Positions 60,709 to 64,000 of a stretch of DNA of 64,000 nucleotides are shown in pieces. The translations under genes and the position numbers were made by a program. The notes beneath the pieces are model-generated. The model worked only from the letters and a program-made list of their open reading frames with translations, did no database searches and was not told where the DNA came from. This DNA is from Pisaster brevispinus. Its lineage: Eukaryota > Echinodermata > Asteroidea > Forcipulatida > Asteriidae. Each line of letters starts with the position of its first letter. The stretch's first letter is position 1. Location of the stretch: assembly GCA_023634235.1 (NCBI GenBank), contig JAMKCF010000008.1, positions 18,188,000-18,251,999 of the forward strand. Reading direction: 5' to 3'.

Positions 60709-61156
60709 TCAATATCTTTGTTCGGGGTGCCAGTCAGAAGCCATACAACCGTTAACTGCCGTGTAGCCAGGGATCACACCCACGTTTACGATTCAACCTG
60801 GGAAGCAGCAGCCACGGGATCACCTTAAGGGGATGCGACTTTTAAATATTAAATATCAAGTAATAAACCACAAGGGAAACTGACTGGGAAATTTTATTTA
60901 AATAGTTTGGGTTTGAACAAAGAAAAATTGACTGGAGCGGGACTTGAACCAACGACCTCCGGATTAACGTACCGGCGCTCTACCAACTGAGCTATCCAGC
61001 CCTATGTTGGCGGTCTCCCTATTAGTCAATATCTTTGTTCGGGGTGCCAGTCAAAAGCCATACAACCATTAACTGCCGTGTAGCCAGGGATCACACCCAC
61101 GTTTACGATTCAACCTGGGAAGCGGCAGCCACGGGATCACCTTAAGGGGACGCTCC
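60683..61156. repeat. 319-bp tandem duplication around a tRNA-headed SINE
   Basis: The core AGCCCTATGTTGGCGGTCTC ... GGGATCACCTTAAGGGGA is present at about 60685-60837 and again at 61003-61156. Between them are a minus-strand SINE tail and tRNA-like head. The copies differ by only a few bases (for example CAGTCAGAAG/CAGTCAAAAG). Confidence 0.85.
60838..61003 (-). mobile_element. tRNA-headed SINE (GTT-anticodon family)
   Basis: On the minus strand: head GGCTGGATAGCTCAGTTGG, TAGAGCGCCGGTACGTTAAT, GTTGGTTCAAGTCCC (A-box, anticodon-loop ACGTTAA, B-box). The tail starts CAGTCAATTTTTCTTTGTTC and ends CCCTTGTGGTTTATTACTTG. Only the tail is repeated in plus orientation at 61157-61256. Confidence 0.75.
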
Positions 61157-61450
61157 AGTCAATTTTTCTTTGTTCAAACCCAAACTATTTAAATAAAATT
61201 TCCCAGTCAGTTTCCCTTGTGGTTTATTACTTGATATTTAATATTAAAAAGTCGCATCCCCGGAGGTCGTTGGTTCACGTCCCGCTCCATTTTTCTTTGT
61301 TCAAACCCAAACTATTTAAATAAAATTTCCCAGTCAGTTTCCCTTGTGGTTTATTACTTGATATATATATATAACGGTACGTTAATCCGGAGGTCGTTGG
61401 TTCAAGTCCCGCTCCAGTCAATTTTTCTTTGTTCAAACCCGAACTATTTA
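61157..61450 (+). mobile_element. Three partial plus-strand copies of the same SINE
   Basis: 61157-61256 is a tail only. 61257-61363 is the 3' half of the head (GGAGGTCGTTGGTTCACGTC) plus tail. 61370-61450 is half a head (ACGGTACGTTAATCCGGAGG) plus tail, ending in TA repeats. The 61157-61256 tail is an inverted copy of 60838-60940. A more distant relative with a B-box lies at 61610-61700. Confidence 0.7.
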
Positions 61451-61610
61451 TATATATATATATATAATTTATTTATTTATTTATTTTTTTTAATTATTTT
61501 TTTATTTATTTTATTTTATTTATTTATTTTTTAAATTTTATTATTATTAATATTATTTTTTTATTTATTTATGTATTTATTTATTTATTTTTTTTTTTTT
61601 TTGCGGGGGA
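61445..61610. repeat. TTTA/T-rich low-complexity tract
   Basis: TA repeats, then TTTAT/TTATT runs and a poly-T tract ending at GCGGGGG. Confidence 0.9.
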
Positions 61611-61937
61611 CATAATCGCTTGCCACACCGACATGTTAACCCAAAACGTCGTAGGTTCAAATTCCGCTCTTCAGTTAAGTTTTTTATGTTCGTGCCCAAA
61701 GTTTTAAGACAAAACCTTCATATTCCACTTATGTCAATTTTAGTTTTCAACGAGCCCTGATATTTTGAGATACAATTATTTCCTACCGTATCTTGCTTCA
61801 ATACTTGTTGAAGTTAGCAAACAAATTAACTGCGTTCATATCGGTTGACTGTTTTCCAAAAAAGGTCAGAAAGTAAGTAAACCTGTAGAGTCTCTTCACT
61901 GTGGTACACACAGATTGCAGATTGTTGATTGGTCCGA

Positions 61938-63754
61938 TTAATTCAAAATTACTGGGCATGATTGTGTTGTATGTTCGCCAATTGTCACCTCAGCAATGCG
62001 TAGAACTGCTCTGTTCCCCGATCTAGAAGGATCTATGTCTAAACTGACGTACCTAGCTGTTACTGGCGGATCACATACGAATGATATCATCGCCCCATCG
62101 TAAACCTGGTCTGCGGTTACTGTTGAGCCACATTGCTGGTTCTGGGTGTAGTCTAAACTGACGCCACCACGTGCAACGGCACCCGTAAAATTATCAAGGT
62201 TCCCTAAAACAGAAGAATATGTAAATATACAATTAGTGCAAAATAATAAAGTAACAAGTAGGCCGCCTGTCGTATAATATAAATATCTAGGATGAACATG
62301 CAACTAATTAATCGACACAAAACGCCCTCTGACCCTCAGATCACTTTCCCGATGTGGGAACCTTCTTTAGTCACTCGATCGTAAAAGCACGGGGTACTAT
62401 TCATTATTTCGGTTATGTTCTTTGTTTGCGAGTATTGAAAACATAATTGCAATTATTTTAAACAAGAATATTTCTATCTGAAGGAAAGTGTTTTCTAGCA
62501 TAAAGCCTTACCGATTTCTCCAAGATCTACGCTGATACGACCCAAGCAGTGTGTCTCAGCCAAATCCACTTGCCACCATAGCTGGATACCACTGCTCCAA
62601 TCGGCTACTGATTTATGAAAAGGAATACATTTTATTAACTTGGATTCCCCTAAAAGTTTTGTGTATTACATTATATAGTGTTAATTATTTTGATGGAGTG
62701 ACAGGAACTCCTGTGCGCTTACCAGTGTTAGAGAATGTGCTTCTGTTGCCGTCGATAGCGTTGCCTGCTGGGAGCCAGCCTCCGACAGAGCCACTCAGGG
62801 ATGCATTTTTACCGACTACAGGAACAACTGGTTATAATGAGTAAAATGATTGTGTGAACTACCGGCAAGAAACTAGGCATTGTTTTCCTGTTTTAAGTTA
62901 CTTCCAGCTTTATATTTTAATCTATTGATTGATTGTTTTTCCTAGTACACAACCAAGGTCTGGAAGGCAAGCAAAACAGTATAACTTCAAAAACGTGTCC
63001 AGTGTACTATGAACGGTCAGAGAAAAAAACGTGTCACTATTCATGACAAGACAATTGGTAATTAAGTAAATGGTTCATAATGCTTTAACAAAAAAAGCAC
63101 ATGACTAATAAAAAGCAAATAATTTTGGGTTGAAAAACTGAAATTGACTTAAGCTACACTAGAACCTCCGACTCTGGATAACGTGACTGAACTGTACCAA
63201 CTGAGCCATCTAGCTCAGTTGCCGCTTTCCCAGGTTGAAGCGTAAACTTGAGTGTGATCCCTGGCCGTACGGCATTTACACGTTGAATAGTTTTCTGAAT
63301 GGCACCCCGAATAAATATATAACATAAGGGCTAGATAACTCAGTTGGTTGAACTGGAGGCCGCCGGTTCAAGTCCCCCTGAAGTCAAATTGTCTTTGTTC
63401 GACCAACAATTATTTAAAAACAACCCAGTCAATTTCCCTTGAGGTGTATTACTTGACGCAAATAACTAACAAGTTTGTTTATACTGAATATTGTACCTTG
63501 GTAGCTTGAACACTCCCAAGGGCTACGCTGTACAACCACAGCCAACTCAGCCAAAGCTACAACCACATGTACACCGGGACTCGATGGTTCTAAATCAAGG
63601 CTGATGTATCTCGCTTTCACTGGCGGGTCACACGTGGAGGAAACTACTGTCCTTTCTAGAGACTCTGCCTCGATTACTAGTGGGCCGCACTGTCGGTTGT
63701 CAGTGAAGTTAGAACTTACTCCAGCCCGTACCTTAGCCGCGGTTGTACGGTAAT
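61938..63754 (-). CDS. Fucolectin-type protein, partial (gene B, 3' end)
   Basis: Four minus-strand exons, all with phase 1 borders: 63754-63497, 62827-62723, 62607-62512 and 62203-61938 (TAA at 61938). The first encodes the C-terminal third of an upstream fucolectin domain (VRAGVSSNFTDNRQCGP; TCDPPVKARYISLDLEPS). The other three form a complete last domain: GKNASLSGSVGGWLPAGNAI DGN, IQLWWQVDLAETHCLGRISV and VARGGVSLDYTQNQQCGSTV ... VCDPPVTARYVSLDIDPS. So at least two fucolectin domains are present in tandem, as in gene A, and the gene continues beyond the right edge. The start, signal peptide and any SRCR or HYR module are outside the window. Function as a secreted glycan-binding protein is inferred from family. 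Confidence 0.85.
63165..63460. mobile_element. Head-to-head tRNA-like SINE composite in gene B intron
   Basis: A minus-strand tRNA-like head (63165-63220; reads GCTAGATGGCTCAGTTGG outward), a ~100-bp core (63228-63320) that is the diverged inverse of the core at 60685-60837, then a plus-strand head (63329-63390; GGCTAGATAACTCAGTTGG, CCGGTTCAAGTCCCC) and tail (GTCTTTGTTCGACC ... TTTCCCTTGAGGTGTATTAC). Confidence 0.65.
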
Positions 63755-63872
63755 CTTTATTCAAGGACAGGTTAATAAATTATTGAATTAATAAATACAT
63801 GAATTAATACATTCGTGAAACTGTCAAAACCAAAACACAAAACAATTCCATCATCCCCTGAATGTTGACTGT

Positions 63873-64000
63873 CATGGTTGAGCGGCTAAGAGCACCGGAC
63901 TCAAGCTCTGGTATTTCGGATCAGCAGAGTGTGGGTACAAGTCCAGGTCGTGGCACTTGTGTGTTTAAGAAAAATAGTTTCCCATAATTGCTTTGTCCTT
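63873..64000 (+). mobile_element. tRNA-Leu-derived SINE, cut by the window edge
   Basis: A class II tRNA-like head: TGTCATGGTTGAGCGGCTAA, then GGACTCAAGCTCTGG (CAA triplet), then GTGGGTACAAGTCCAGG. The outer strands TGTCATG/CGTGGCA pair over 7 bp with G-U wobbles. It belongs to the family at 7967 and 20695. Confidence 0.7.

Overview
This window is animal nuclear DNA, AT-rich and heavily loaded with repeats. It holds multi-exon genes with GT-AG introns, secreted proteins built from SRCR, HYR (hyalin repeat) and fucolectin-type (F5/8C-like, FTP) modules, and many tRNA-derived SINEs, MITEs, and LINE and Penelope-like fragments. HYR plus SRCR plus fucolectin modules, together with the repeat style, point to an echinoderm, most likely a sea star. 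That assignment is inference.

Layout. 1-5262: repeats only (a 10-bp minisatellite, a nested foldback element, 206-bp tandem repeats). 5409-34161 (+): a nearly complete 5-oxoprolinase gene (OPLAH) in 29 coding exons, about 1301 codons. Only the initiator exon is uncertain. Its introns carry SINEs, MITEs, a 99-bp array that multiplies a splice donor, and a 68-bp minisatellite. 37612-39679 (-): a two-exon, secreted family-1 glycosidase of 515 residues with both catalytic glutamates. 44700-57689 (-): a ten-exon gene for a 597-residue secreted protein: signal peptide, unknown six-cysteine module, SRCR, HYR, and two fucolectin domains. Every internal intron is phase 1. 61938 to the right edge (-): a second, partial gene of the same family. 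Its last exon is nearly identical to that of the first, while the preceding exons have diverged. Between these two genes lie a Penelope-like reverse transcriptase fragment and a cluster of tRNA-headed repeats.

Function. OPLAH opens 5-oxoproline to glutamate in the gamma-glutamyl (glutathione) cycle. The glycosidase is probably digestive or lysosomal. The two lectin-like genes look like secreted carbohydrate-binding, immune-type proteins. The three loci show no sign of acting together.

Most unusual features: (1) ten in-frame copies of the 3' end of OPLAH exon 5 with its donor site; (2) the signal-Cys-SRCR-HYR-FTP-FTP protein and the apparent homogenisation of its last exon with its neighbour; (3) a composite SINE with two tRNA-like heads pointing toward each other across a shared core; (4) hammerhead-ribozyme-like motifs in Penelope-related sequence.
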